Below, piece by piece: positions 37,233 to 46,375 of a DNA stretch of 64,000 nucleotides. Where the stretch lies: assembly GCF_000027005.1 (NCBI RefSeq), contig NC_012966.1, positions 1,054,001 to 1,118,000 on the forward strand, read 5' to 3'. Position numbers and translations under genes: made by a program. The notes beneath the pieces are model-generated. The model made no database searches. It saw only the letters and a list, made by a program, of their open reading frames with translations, and had not been told where the DNA came from. This DNA comes from Komagataella phaffii GS115 (Eukaryota; Ascomycota; Pichiomycetes; Pichiales; Pichiaceae). Numbering within the stretch: position 1 is the stretch's first letter; each line of letters opens with the position of its first letter.

Positions 37233-38387
37233 ATGCCTGATACTGAACACTCTGGTGACACCACAGTTAATCAGGTGGAAACAATTGTAACCACAGTGGT
37301 GGTGGAACAACAAGTACCAACGTTGGTGGCCCTGGACTCCCTGATCAATGAGAATCTGAAACTGGCTTCCGCATCACAGAGTAGTGGTTGGGGCTTTGCT
37401 CATGGACTGCTTGTCGGCCAATTGAGTGTGGTCGCAGTTCTGGCATTTTTCATCAAGTTCTTTATATTTGGCAATTCAAGCATGGCGAGGCCCTTGATGG
37501 TGGCTCCCCTCATAAATAGAAAGCCAGCAGGGGTCTATAAGAAGGGAAGGGCGAAGTCTTTTAGTGAAGTAGAGGATTACGATTCAGAAACTTCTAGTAC
37601 TCAAATATTAGATAAAACCTACTACGATGTCAAAACTCATCAATCAGAGAGTTTAGATTGGTTCAATGTATTGGTGGCTCAATCGATAGCCCAATTCAGG
37701 TATGAAGCTTTGAACAATGACAACATATATCACAGTCTCAGTGACGCTCTATCATCCAGTAATCTACCAGACTACCTGGACAAAATTACCATTACTGAGA
37801 TAAATATTGGAGATGATTTCCCCATCTTCAGCAATTGCAGGATAAAACACTCGCCTAACAATAGCAACAGATTGGAGGCCAAAATTGATGTTGATGTAGC
37901 TGACACTTTAACACTTGGTATTGAGACGCAGTTGCTTCTGAATCAACCTAAACCTTTTACTGCTGTGCTGCCAGTACAATTAAGTGTGTCCATAGTGAGA
38001 TTTTCAGCCTGTTTGACGGTTTCATTAATTTCAACTGCAGATGAAGAGTTTCAATCGTCTATCAAGTGTGTAGAGGATTCTGAAAATGCAATTGGAGATT
38101 ACGAGGATGATGATGATGAGTTTGGTGGCGGTGCTGCTTTAATGTTCTCCTTTTCGCCAGACTTCAGACTAGAGTTTGAGGTTAAATCCTTGATTGGCGC
38201 AAGATCGAAACTGGAAAATGTTCCGCTCATAGGTAATCTCATAGAAGAGAAGCTAAAGAGCTGGTTTCTGGAGCGATGTGTGGAGCCAAGATTTCAACTC
38301 ATTGAGTTGCCCAGCATGTGGCCAAGAAAGAAAAACACACGCAAGCCCGTGGATAGTGAATCTGAAACAGCCGTTGATTCTAATTAA
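37233..38387 (+). CDS. MMM1: MMM1, ERMES complex ER subunit
   Basis: 384 residues from the ATG at 37233. The frame is open up to an ATG at 37023, only 26 bp after the preceding stop; that extension leaves no promoter and is not conserved-looking, so the internal start is chosen. Mmm1 anchors the ER-mitochondria encounter structure and transfers lipids. It has a short lumenal N-terminus, a transmembrane segment around residues 60-78 (LSVVAVLAFFIKFFIFG), then a cytosolic SMP domain from about 130 (SLDWFNVLVAQSIAQFRYEAL, PDYLDKITITEINIGDDFPIFSNC, VPLIGNLIEEKLKSWFLERCVEPRF). An acidic insert (EDDDDEFGGG) sits within the SMP domain. The stop codon is one base from that of ELP5. Confidence 0.92.
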   Translation: MPDTEHSGDTTVNQVETIVTTVVVEQQVPTLVALDSLINENLKLASASQSSGWGFAHGLLVGQLSVVAVLAFFIKFFIFGNSSMARPLMVAPLINRKPAGVYKKGRAKSFSEVEDYDSETSSTQILDKTYYDVKTHQSESLDWFNVLVAQSIAQFRYEALNNDNIYHSLSDALSSSNLPDYLDKITITEINIGDDFPIFSNCRIKHSPNNSNRLEAKIDVDVADTLTLGIETQLLLNQPKPFTAVLPVQLSVSIVRFSACLTVSLISTADEEFQSSIKCVEDSENAIGDYEDDDDEFGGGAALMFSFSPDFRLEFEVKSLIGARSKLENVPLIGNLIEEKLKSWFLERCVEPRFQLIELPSMWPRKKNTRKPVDSESETAVDSN

Positions 38388-38388
38388 T

Positions 38389-39309
38389 TTAAAAAGGATC
38401 TTCATACGGATCGTCTTCATCGTAATCATCATCTTTCTCATACTCGTAGACAATCGCACCTCCTGCGCCGAAGGACTGGGCTTCCAGAAAGGGAAGATCA
38501 ACCTGCTCCTTAGCCTGTTGCTGTCTAGAAGAAGTCGTAAGACTGAAGGTAGTCAAAGACCGCAGCAAATCGGCCTCTGTTTGGGGCTGTTGTTCGTCCG
38601 TATCTTTTTCTTCTGTGAATACGGAAAATGTATGAGACTGGGAATCAATCTTGAACTTATAGATGAGAGCCCTCCCCGATTTCCGACGATTAGTGAGTAT
38701 GAGTTTATAAGTGTCTCTGTTGCAAATGTTTCTCGGAAGATAAAGCTTCGATAGGTAAGACTCCATTACCTCCTCCTCTATGGTTCCTTCTTTATTAATA
38801 CCATTTTCCACCACGTTGATGGGGCTGATTTCGAATATACTAGAGGCAATAAACTGCAATAAAGACAAAGCAGGAGGAATATCTTTTAACTCACTCTGTG
38901 CAGGTGATGTGCGAGGTATGTTTTGGTGATAAGTGCCAAATACGATCGTTTGTGGGTCAGCAATGGACCTGATAAACGAAGCTAGTTCCTCATTCTTGAT
39001 GAAATTTAAACTGTCAATCAACACGAGTTTCTTCGACGTTGAATCCTTGTGCAATTTCGAAACGTTGTTGGAAATATCTTGAATGGATCTTTGATCACAT
39101 CTCAAAAAGTCGGTGGCAAAACTGGGAGCGTTTATCGTTTCAAAAGACAAGTAGATTATAGGTGTCTCCTTGGGAAGGCATCGCACAAGCTCTCTGGTGA
39201 AGTGAAACGACGATTGAAATAGAGAATCTATGCATAAGAGAAAATGTGATGGCTCCTTTAAGCTTAATAGCCTATTGAGAAGAACCAACGACGGCTGACT
39301 TTGGGCCAT
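38389..39309 (-). CDS. ELP5: ELP5 (IKI1), Elongator subunit
   Basis: 306 residues. Elp5 is part of the Elp4-5-6 hexamer of RecA-like folds in Elongator, needed for wobble-uridine modification of tRNAs. Seen: LLCIDSLFQSS at the start, KLVLIDSLNFI in the core, and the highly conserved C-terminal tail with GGAIVYEYEKDDDYDEDDPYEDPF spread over the last 25 residues, diagnostic for Elp5. No Walker motif, as in the family. Length is nearly identical to S. cerevisiae (309). The converging MMM1 stop is one base away, so the two transcripts must overlap in their 3' untranslated regions. Confidence 0.93.
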   Translation of the reverse strand: MAQSQPSLVLLNRLLSLKEPSHFLLCIDSLFQSSFHFTRELVRCLPKETPIIYLSFETINAPSFATDFLRCDQRSIQDISNNVSKLHKDSTSKKLVLIDSLNFIKNEELASFIRSIADPQTIVFGTYHQNIPRTSPAQSELKDIPPALSLLQFIASSIFEISPINVVENGINKEGTIEEEVMESYLSKLYLPRNICNRDTYKLILTNRRKSGRALIYKFKIDSQSHTFSVFTEEKDTDEQQPQTEADLLRSLTTFSLTTSSRQQQAKEQVDLPFLEAQSFGAGGAIVYEYEKDDDYDEDDPYEDPF

Positions 39310-39471
39310 ATCTAAAAGTCAGAGGGATGAGGAAGATCAAGGATGTAACTCACCCACAATCATGCGAAAAGATCTTCAAGTCGGATAATGTTCGGTTACG
39401 TAATCATTAGCTGAATATCTATTGAAATAAATCGTCATTATATATAGGCTTTTAAAAAGGTGGAACCATGA

Positions 39472-40881
39472 TCATATCATTAACAATGAAAGAACTGAGA
39501 ACGGTATTCCTACCAAGTACGCAGCTCTGATTTGTAAAATGTTCCTGTCGGCTCCGTTGGATGCAGAAACCTCTGGGGAGTGGGAGGAAACACTAGACGT
39601 TGCGGCTGATTCGGCTGCAATAGATGAGTTCCTAGATGGCCCTGTCGTGGTTGAATGTGCGGACTGAGACGTCTCTGATACATGAGATGATGTTGCTGTG
39701 CTTTGCGTTGTTGATTCCGAAGTTGGTCTTGTGGTCGTGGACTCATGTGTTGTAGAATTAGCACTTGTGGTTGTGGAGGAACTTGCTGTAGTGGAAGATA
39801 TTACTGAAGAAGACGATTCTGATGTGGACGAAGACTCAGAGGAGGAGGACGCAGTGGTGGAAGAGGATGAGGAGGAAGTTGATGAGGAAGATGATGATGA
39901 TGATGATGATGACGAAGAAGACGACGAAGAAGACGAGGAGCTCTCACTTGAACTTGTGTCGTCTAACTCTTGACCAGAGACAAGAAGAGCAAACTCCTCG
40001 TTGGCTTGGTCAACTCTGCCCAAAACCTCTCCACCTTCAGCCTCAATAGAAGTCCACGCACCTGATTGATCAGTGTATTTGTACTCAGTACCAGAGGAGT
40101 AGTCAGAAACAACCAAATGTTTGATGTGCATGGAGAATGGAGCCTGAGAATAGTCAGTCAATCCTCCAGCCCATTCGATAGTTCCTGGCTGATTGGATGG
40201 ATCACCACCTGCCCAGATTCCAGTTCTCAGGTACATTGGACTCTGAGGGTAGCCACTACTAGTATCGTTGGCCAATTCACGAATAACGTTTCCATCAAAG
40301 TAGAAAGTTAACTTGTCGTAATTCCAGTCGATAGTGTAGTTGTGGAAGTTAGCAGTTGGATCTGCGATGTTATGATATCCACCACGGTCATAAGTGGTGA
40401 CGTTACCCTTGCTAAAAAAGTTGGTTTGCACTTCATATGGATCACCTCCAAACCATTCTAGATCAATTTCGTCTAGGTCGTCACTTTGGAGATAGAAGGA
40501 GGAGATAATTCCCTGTCCTGTAGCGGCCTTCAAAACCACCTCAACTTTACCAAACATAATGTAGAAGTTCGATTTCAAAGAGGGGTTGTCCCAACGTTCA
40601 GCAAGAGTCAACGTAAGACCATCTTCGTCATATGTGACTTGGTCTTCGAAGGAAACAATGTGATAGTTGTCTGATGCTGAGGTGAAATCATCGGAAATTG
40701 ACGTGGCAAGAGCCTTGACGGGAGGACAATCGGCTGTCAACAGAGGGTTACACTCTGCTGAAGTAGCAGTTTCCCTCTTTACGACTGGTGTTCCAGCTGG
40801 GTTTGAATCGGCCACGGGCAAGGCATTCACCTGCAAAGCGGTGGCGATTCCGGTAATTAGTAGTCTTGTTAAAGAAACCAT
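39472..40881 (-). CDS. CRH1: CRH1-type cell wall transglycosylase (GH16), GPI-anchored
   Basis: 469 residues. Signal peptide at about 1-20, a possible Kex2 site (VVKR, ending at residue 36), then a GH16 domain with catalytic E138, D140 and E142 in DEIDLEWFGGD. N-glycosylation sequons (for example NVT, NYT, NDT) are present. From about 310 a Ser/Thr-rich stalk follows, and the C-terminal hydrophobic segment after SNGADRN indicates a GPI anchor. Crh enzymes cross-link chitin to beta-1,6-glucan. A chitin-binding module as in Utr2/Crh2 is absent, favouring Crh1. The Ser stalk is encoded by a GAT/GAC-rich (plus strand) microsatellite at about 39881-39945. Confidence 0.9.
   Translation of the reverse strand: MVSLTRLLITGIATALQVNALPVADSNPAGTPVVKRETATSAECNPLLTADCPPVKALATSISDDFTSASDNYHIVSFEDQVTYDEDGLTLTLAERWDNPSLKSNFYIMFGKVEVVLKAATGQGIISSFYLQSDDLDEIDLEWFGGDPYEVQTNFFSKGNVTTYDRGGYHNIADPTANFHNYTIDWNYDKLTFYFDGNVIRELANDTSSGYPQSPMYLRTGIWAGGDPSNQPGTIEWAGGLTDYSQAPFSMHIKHLVVSDYSSGTEYKYTDQSGAWTSIEAEGGEVLGRVDQANEEFALLVSGQELDDTSSSESSSSSSSSSSSSSSSSSSSSSTSSSSSSTTASSSSESSSTSESSSSVISSTTASSSTTTSANSTTHESTTTRPTSESTTQSTATSSHVSETSQSAHSTTTGPSRNSSIAAESAATSSVSSHSPEVSASNGADRNILQIRAAYLVGIPFSVLSLLMI
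39881..39945. repeat. Trinucleotide repeat (GAT/GAC/GAA) encoding a polySer stalk
   Basis: Seven consecutive GAT units from 39890, then GAC/GAA variants on the plus strand. On the minus strand they are read as a long serine run in the CRH1-type wall protein. Such repeats are prone to length variation between strains. Confidence 0.8.
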
Positions 40882-41113
40882 TGTTATTGGACGAGTTTAT
40901 GTGTGACTTTTGGCCGTGAACGAAGGATCTTTGTGAGATTTTTTATATCCAGGACAAAACTATTAATAGTCGGTACAAATAGGATGGCTGGTATGAAATA
41001 TGTACAATGCGCGCGTTGAAGGAGAATCACGCAGGTGCCAAGGTGATGGCAGGGGGTTGTTGTGGTAATGCAATGCGCGCATGATTCCGTGCCAGAGAAA
41101 ACCACACAATAGA

Positions 41114-43794
41114 TCAAGATGACGGAGGGGGTACTCGCGAAGGTGAGCGCTTGGGGGCTGAGTTCCCTTGGGTTGGCGCTGCAGAGCTTCTAGAATGGCA
41201 TATGGTTGGTCTTTGGTCTGAACTTAAAACTTGACTATCTGTCATTGACGTGCTAAAAATAAATTGCGAGTTCACCAGCTCTGCAGACCGATCAAATCGA
41301 GAAAGTGGCCCACTGCATATTGACACTTGACCATCCATACTAATCACAGATCCGGAGTCAATAATAGGAATTATCGCATCACTTGGCGGTGAAAAGTTTG
41401 AAATGACGAATTGGCTCAAGCCCACCTGGTCTCTTGGGATCCAAACAACCTCTGGCTGGTAAGAGAGGGACTTGTGTAGCATTAGTATTCGATCTTGAGT
41501 TGGTGGTTTACGAGTTTCCGCTGTCTTTTCATCTTTATGTCGCCTACTGTCTTTCTCACTTTCGTGTTGAAAGTAACTACACAGGTCCAAGGGCAGCATG
41601 TCATAAGTCCTATCAAACTTTTGGTTGATCTTGATGTGGATATAAGTTGTAACTAGCATAGTGACACCCATGTACATACCCAGGGTAAACGAAGAAGATC
41701 TCAGGTAATGCCCATTCTCATCGTGGTCTCCTACCAGGAAGAAAAATCCTACCAGACAAATCTCTAGACAATAAACACCGGCGTATAACTGACGCAGTGC
41801 CACCGTGTACAGCTTTCCAAATGTCTCACTTTCGTTTCGGTAATCCACAACATAGAGAAGACAGTGTTTGTAACTGAAAAGAACTACAGAAAAGATCACC
41901 GTGCAGATTATCAAGATCAGTGGACTCAGAATACTATATGCCAGTCCTATTGAACCTATCAGGGAGAAAAATGGGTAAATTGACCCCCAATGCTGTTTGG
42001 GCAGAGTTACCAGAATCTTGAACCGTTGCCTGGGTGTTCCTGTTCTAAACTTGAATATGATGACTTTGTGCAGCAACTGATTCAATTGAAGAAGCAAGTT
42101 GCCTGAGTATGCCAGTCCTCTGACGACAATGAAGGAAAAAAGAAGTTCGAAGCCTTTGGAAGGTCTCTTGCAACCAACTTTGGGATGGATATCGGATTCT
42201 GGAGTAAGTTCTGGAAAACAGAAGTGATACCTGATGAAATGCTAACAACTAGAAACACCTGTACAAAGAGAAACAAAAATAGCCATTTTTGTACCTCCAG
42301 CTCTAGCTTTGCCCCTGTCAGTATCCCCTGATACCTACAAAGGTTTCTGAATGTCTCATAAACGGCCTCTGTTAACAAAGACAATGCAATAGTTGGTAGC
42401 AAGCCTGAGACGATATTCTTCATGGTTGCTGGTAATTTATTTATCCACGCCAACATTGGGATCAAAGCGGTCAAATATGGCAGATGTGAGACCAAACCGA
42501 CAAAGGCTACGGGTACGACCCATCCAATGATAATCAGCAGCATTGCAACCTTGGTGAAATATTTTCGGCATCGTTTGATGAAACTATTTTGAATTTGAAG
42601 ATTATCCCATATAATGTCTTTCGCATTTAGTTCCACGTAACATTCATCCATTTCAAAATAGTTGGAGCTCAATAGCAACTGTTTGGCCATGTAGGTCGAA
42701 AGCTGATTGTTCAAGGTGATGAATACATTATCTGTGGAGGTTATCCCGTGTGTTTGAAGATAAGTCGGGTCGTCGATATGTGACACGATTTCAAGTCTTC
42801 GTTTGTTGATTTGAAACTTGATTGCGGTCATTTTTTCAAGGCAATATTCAATTGAGTGGACTCTTTGGATGTATTTCATGCCAATGGGGAATCTGCATTG
42901 CATTTTGCTTCCGAAAATCTCTATTGGTTTATTCATAGTAAACATTTCTCTTTCAAAGGTTGGATCAGGATTATTCAGCTGCTTCCGCATCTTTCGTAGT
43001 ATCTGTTTCTCCAGTACGCCACGATAAAATTTGTAGTCTTGGACCAAACCATCCAATTTGTCATGGTTGTAGGTGAACCAAATATCAGAAACACCTCCTG
43101 GGAGTATGCTGAATATATCACGAAGACGCTCTTTGTTTCTATTTTTCAAGCTGACATTGGTTAGAATGATGGTCTTTAGGGGATTAGAGTTTTCGGGATA
43201 ATAAGTTGCAAGGCTTAGCAATTTCTGACGTTTCAATTGTACGCAGTGATACAGCTCATGGATCAGGATCAAGTGGAACCATACTATCGTAATGTTGGCC
43301 ATCAGACAATGCCAGAAGTACCTGGCACTTTTCTCCATAGAGACATTGGAAATTGATACTTTGTCCAGTCCTGTAGATTGTAGCTCCTTGACGTTTCCAG
43401 TGAAGTTGATCGGGACTAGTATCGGTATACATGTTAGGCTTAGACCTCCAAAAAGAACTATCAATATAGTCAGAAATCTCAGAAACAGGTAAGCGTCCAA
43501 CCCCAAGTCGTTATAGGAGACAAGGGGTGTACGGAACACTGTAGAGCACCATCCAACGAATGAGTTACGTGGAGGTGGGACTTTACAACGGTCCTCTACG
43601 AAGTATGATCTTGGTTGGTAAATGTACCGGAATTTTTTTCTTAGGTAAGAAAATGCAAGTACCTGTATGAGAAAAATGGCTAGAGCAAACGATATCGATG
43701 AAAAGAAGGCCTGAGATGAGATACCAGAAGATTGATGAGCCTTCCCAGATTGTGAGGTGTTCAGAAAGTCGAATACCCTTGAAGAAGTGTTCAT
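41114..43794 (-). CDS. CSC1/OSCA/TMEM63-type channel gene, frameshifted at 42136-42141
   Basis: Two overlapping leftward frames make one family member. Start ATG at 43792-43794. The first frame runs 553 meaningful residues (then 17 out-of-frame to a stop at 42082): N-terminal TM block, cytosolic PHM7-like domain (NDPTFEREMFTMNKP region), then TM segments with FVGLVSHLPYLTALIPML and the conserved DLPKASNFF. At this point a shift by -1 in a run of six T (plus-strand A6, 42136-42141) gives SFIVVRGLAYSGNLLLQLNQL, the expected continuation, followed by four or so further TM segments and a Ser-rich tail in the second frame to 41114. The corrected product would be about 893 residues. Such proteins are osmosensitive or mechanosensitive cation channels. 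An assembly error, strain mutation or recoding are the options. Confidence 0.85.
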
Positions 43795-44018
43795 TTTGGA
43801 AAGTTCTTTCGTTTGGTTGGAGGTTTGAGTTTGTGGAAGCTGGAAGGATTTCTGGGGGAGAACTACTCACTCCAGTGGAGCCCTGAGCGAATCACCTAGA
43901 AAGGGCCTTAAAGAGCCAAAAAACGAATAGTTTCCTCCGCTCCTCAGAATTATTACTTTTGTACGTTGTTGACAACCCTTATATCTTAAGACCACTGTCT
44001 ATTCCTTTTCTATGTACA

Positions 44019-44360
44019 TTAATGGAGTTCTCCAGAAGCGGAAGCCTTTTGGATTCTAGCAATGTAGTGACGAGAGATGACGTTCCAAGCAGACATGTAC
44101 TTTCCAATGCACTGATTCACACATGTTTCTTCTGAAGAAGAATAACTGTTGGTGGGCTTGGTAATGCACTGTTGGAAACAGTTTTCAGTAAGCTTGTTAA
44201 CCAGTTCAGTGGCCTGGGCCATGGCTAGCTCTTGGGAGATCTGCTGCTGAATTTGATTCTTCAACTGTGTGGATTGGGGGGAGCTCATGGAAGAGGTAGA
44301 TGTTGAAAGTGGAGTGGTAGAATTATTTGAACCTCCAAATAGGGATCCGAAACTTGACAT
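44019..44360 (-). CDS. TIM13: TIM13, small Tim chaperone of the mitochondrial intermembrane space
   Basis: 113 residues. Twin CX3C motifs: Cys61/65 (CFQQC) and Cys80/84 (CVNQC) with 14 residues between, plus the Tim13 signature [28 protein letters not shown]. Tim8-Tim13 hexamers escort hydrophobic precursors to TIM22; import uses the Mia40 disulfide relay. The N-terminus is Ser/Thr-rich as in other yeast Tim13 proteins. It diverges from the globin gene. Confidence 0.95.
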   Translation of the reverse strand: MSSFGSLFGGSNNSTTPLSTSTSSMSSPQSTQLKNQIQQQISQELAMAQATELVNKLTENCFQQCITKPTNSYSSSEETCVNQCIGKYMSAWNVISRHYIARIQKASASGELH

Positions 44361-44939
44361 GAGAGCTGGTTACTAGGTGGTTGGTTGGACTTTGCACTGT
44401 CAGATAGAGTGAAAAATTAGTGGTGTTTGGGAGTAAAAAAAAATTAACTTGAGTGATGCACTATGGGAGTTGGGGTAAATTGTTTCAGTTATAGAAGTGT
44501 AGAGAGTCAGCGGGCATTGAAGCTTGGGGAGAGCAGCAGAATAATGATTTGGTATTAGCAGAAATGCTCATCAGCTGTCCCTGTCAACGTAAACAGCGAC
44601 TGAAACATTAACAAAGTTTCGATTGCTTCCATCCGACATCTTCCTGTTTAGAGAGTGATACAACAGATCATCTGAGAGTTGTGGCAAACCGACTCCTAGT
44701 TAAATAAAAATTAACCTCTAGTAGTGGCCAACGTTTATCCGACCTCCCACCCAGTCTGAATCATTTGCAATCAGCTTCCAGATGACAGCAATAACTGTAA
44801 AACTGTTATCCAAATTAAGATCTCAAACAACCACCCCTGTTGTCCGGATATCGAGGAAATTTCGGTATCAAATCAACCATCAGATCTCAAATCAGCCTTA
44901 AAAAACCAAAAAGTTCAAGTATCTCCCCACCCAAGTTCA
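44361..44939. promoter_or_regulatory. TIM13/globin divergent intergenic region
   Basis: 579 bp between divergent starts. AT-rich near 44430-44445 (TIM13 side) and 44700-44712 (globin side). I see no RNA gene, repeat or convincing regulatory motif. Confidence 0.4.
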
Positions 44940-46055
44940 ATGTCAGTTGCCGCATCAAGGACCAAAAGCAACACCAGCAGCTCCGTGAAAGGTTTTGCAG
45001 TGGACCAATCGCCCAAGTTGCATAGAACAGCTTCCCATTCCTCTACGATAAGTAACAGTACCCTGCATACGAACTTCCAGAATAATTGGTTCCCCAACAG
45101 CGAGATTGTGCCCCAAAAACAATACGCCGTGACTTTGAAGTTGTCCAGTAGAGAGATAGAAATGGTCCAGAACTCTTGGGCTGATATTTTGTCTATGGAT
45201 GTTACAAACTCAGGTGTTAATGGTGAGAATCTTGCCACTTCGAACGCAAAATCCTCAAAAAGCAGATCAACTACGAAAATCCTCAACGTCAACACAGCCA
45301 GCTTCGCATCATCAACGTTCTGCGTCCAATTCTACAACAATTTAATCACCATGATCCCTGGAGTGGAGAAACTTTTCCCCAGCATCAAGCATCAGGCCAT
45401 ATCATTTGCTGGGGTAATGAACTCGGCGGTTGTCAACCTGGGGGACCTGGCAGCCATGCATGACTATCTGGAGAACTTGGGACGGCGGCATGCCAGAATC
45501 TTGGGTATTGATCCTCCTTACTTCAAAAAAATGGGAGAGGCTTTAGTCAAGACGTTTAGAGACAGATACTCTAAGGACATGTCACAGTTCTCTGTTGAAT
45601 TAGAAGAGCTATGGATTCGTTTGTACTGTTTCCTGGCAAACTCTATTTTGCAAGGAGGAATCGATCCTATAGTGAGATATGAGCCCCCCAACATGATCGA
45701 CTCTGGAAGAAAATCATTGCTCTCTGACACGGATTCTGTTTTATTCGAAGAAAATGCCTCCACGACAAGCTCTCTAGCCGATACTACCAACGTCACTCCT
45801 ACTGCTTCAGCTGCAAGCTCGTTTTTCTCGGGCCGTCAGTCTCTAGCGTCCACAATGGATGTGGTCTCCACCACTGGCGGTGTTCCCTCTCCTAATCGTG
45901 CCAGAATGGGGTCTACCACCAACATGGACTTGAAAAAGAAAGCTGTTACGAGCAGCACCGGCCGTAACTTCTCCAAACGTTCGCAATTCTCCAGGATGAA
46001 AAAGGGAGGATCCAAGCCATCCAACCCTGACGAACCCAACTGTGTGCTTATGTAA
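44940..46055 (+). CDS. Globin-domain protein with C-terminal CaaX box (YNL234W-like)
   Basis: 371 residues. A Ser/Thr-rich N-terminal region (1-60) precedes a globin domain at about 65-245: LSSREIEMVQNSWADIL (helix A), FCVQFYNNLITMIPGVEKLFPSIKHQ (B-E), then LENLGRRHARILGI, where His184 is the probable proximal haem ligand; His151 is a candidate distal residue. An insert (about 88-118) interrupts helix A/B. The C-terminal third is Ser/Thr-rich, basic and ends NCVLM: a CaaX box (Cys368) predicted to be farnesylated. S. cerevisiae YNL234W is the closest known type, a haem protein of unclear function. Membrane tethering of a globin suggests redox or gas sensing, which is inference. Confidence 0.82.
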   Translation: MSVAASRTKSNTSSSVKGFAVDQSPKLHRTASHSSTISNSTLHTNFQNNWFPNSEIVPQKQYAVTLKLSSREIEMVQNSWADILSMDVTNSGVNGENLATSNAKSSKSRSTTKILNVNTASFASSTFCVQFYNNLITMIPGVEKLFPSIKHQAISFAGVMNSAVVNLGDLAAMHDYLENLGRRHARILGIDPPYFKKMGEALVKTFRDRYSKDMSQFSVELEELWIRLYCFLANSILQGGIDPIVRYEPPNMIDSGRKSLLSDTDSVLFEENASTTSSLADTTNVTPTASAASSFFSGRQSLASTMDVVSTTGGVPSPNRARMGSTTNMDLKKKAVTSSTGRNFSKRSQFSRMKKGGSKPSNPDEPNCVLM

Positions 46056-46375
46056 TTCTAGCCTGGTAGTAGTTGCACACTAAATATTTTTATTAAAAAG
46101 TCTTTTCGCCTTGCATGTAGGAGGAGGCAGTTGGTACCTGTCGTTCGCGGAAGCGCGTAAAACGGTATTTGACGTGTTTGGTGTTTTTCCTATTCGGGCA
46201 ACCTGTATTTTTGCCCTGTCTCAATAAAAATCTCTTAAACAGAAACAGAAAAAGAATTGTCAGAAGGAGGAAACACACCCACGGAACCCACCTTTCATTC
46301 TTTCATTCACTTCACGCACCCGCTGCCGCCCATCGAAAGTGAAGTTGAAAGTCCCCAATTGAGTCCTTTAGTCAA
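46056..46375. promoter_or_regulatory. BNI4 upstream region
   Basis: 320 bp: globin 3' end (AT-rich at 46081-46100) and BNI4 promoter with a pyrimidine-rich leader (46290-46330). I see no distinct motif or RNA gene. Confidence 0.4.

Noticed and set aside
42136..42144. Programmed -1 frameshift as the preferred explanation for the split channel gene
   Set aside because: The zero-frame context C TTT TTT lacks the X-XXY-YYZ pattern and I see no obvious stem or pseudoknot; a homopolymer length error or mutation is simpler.
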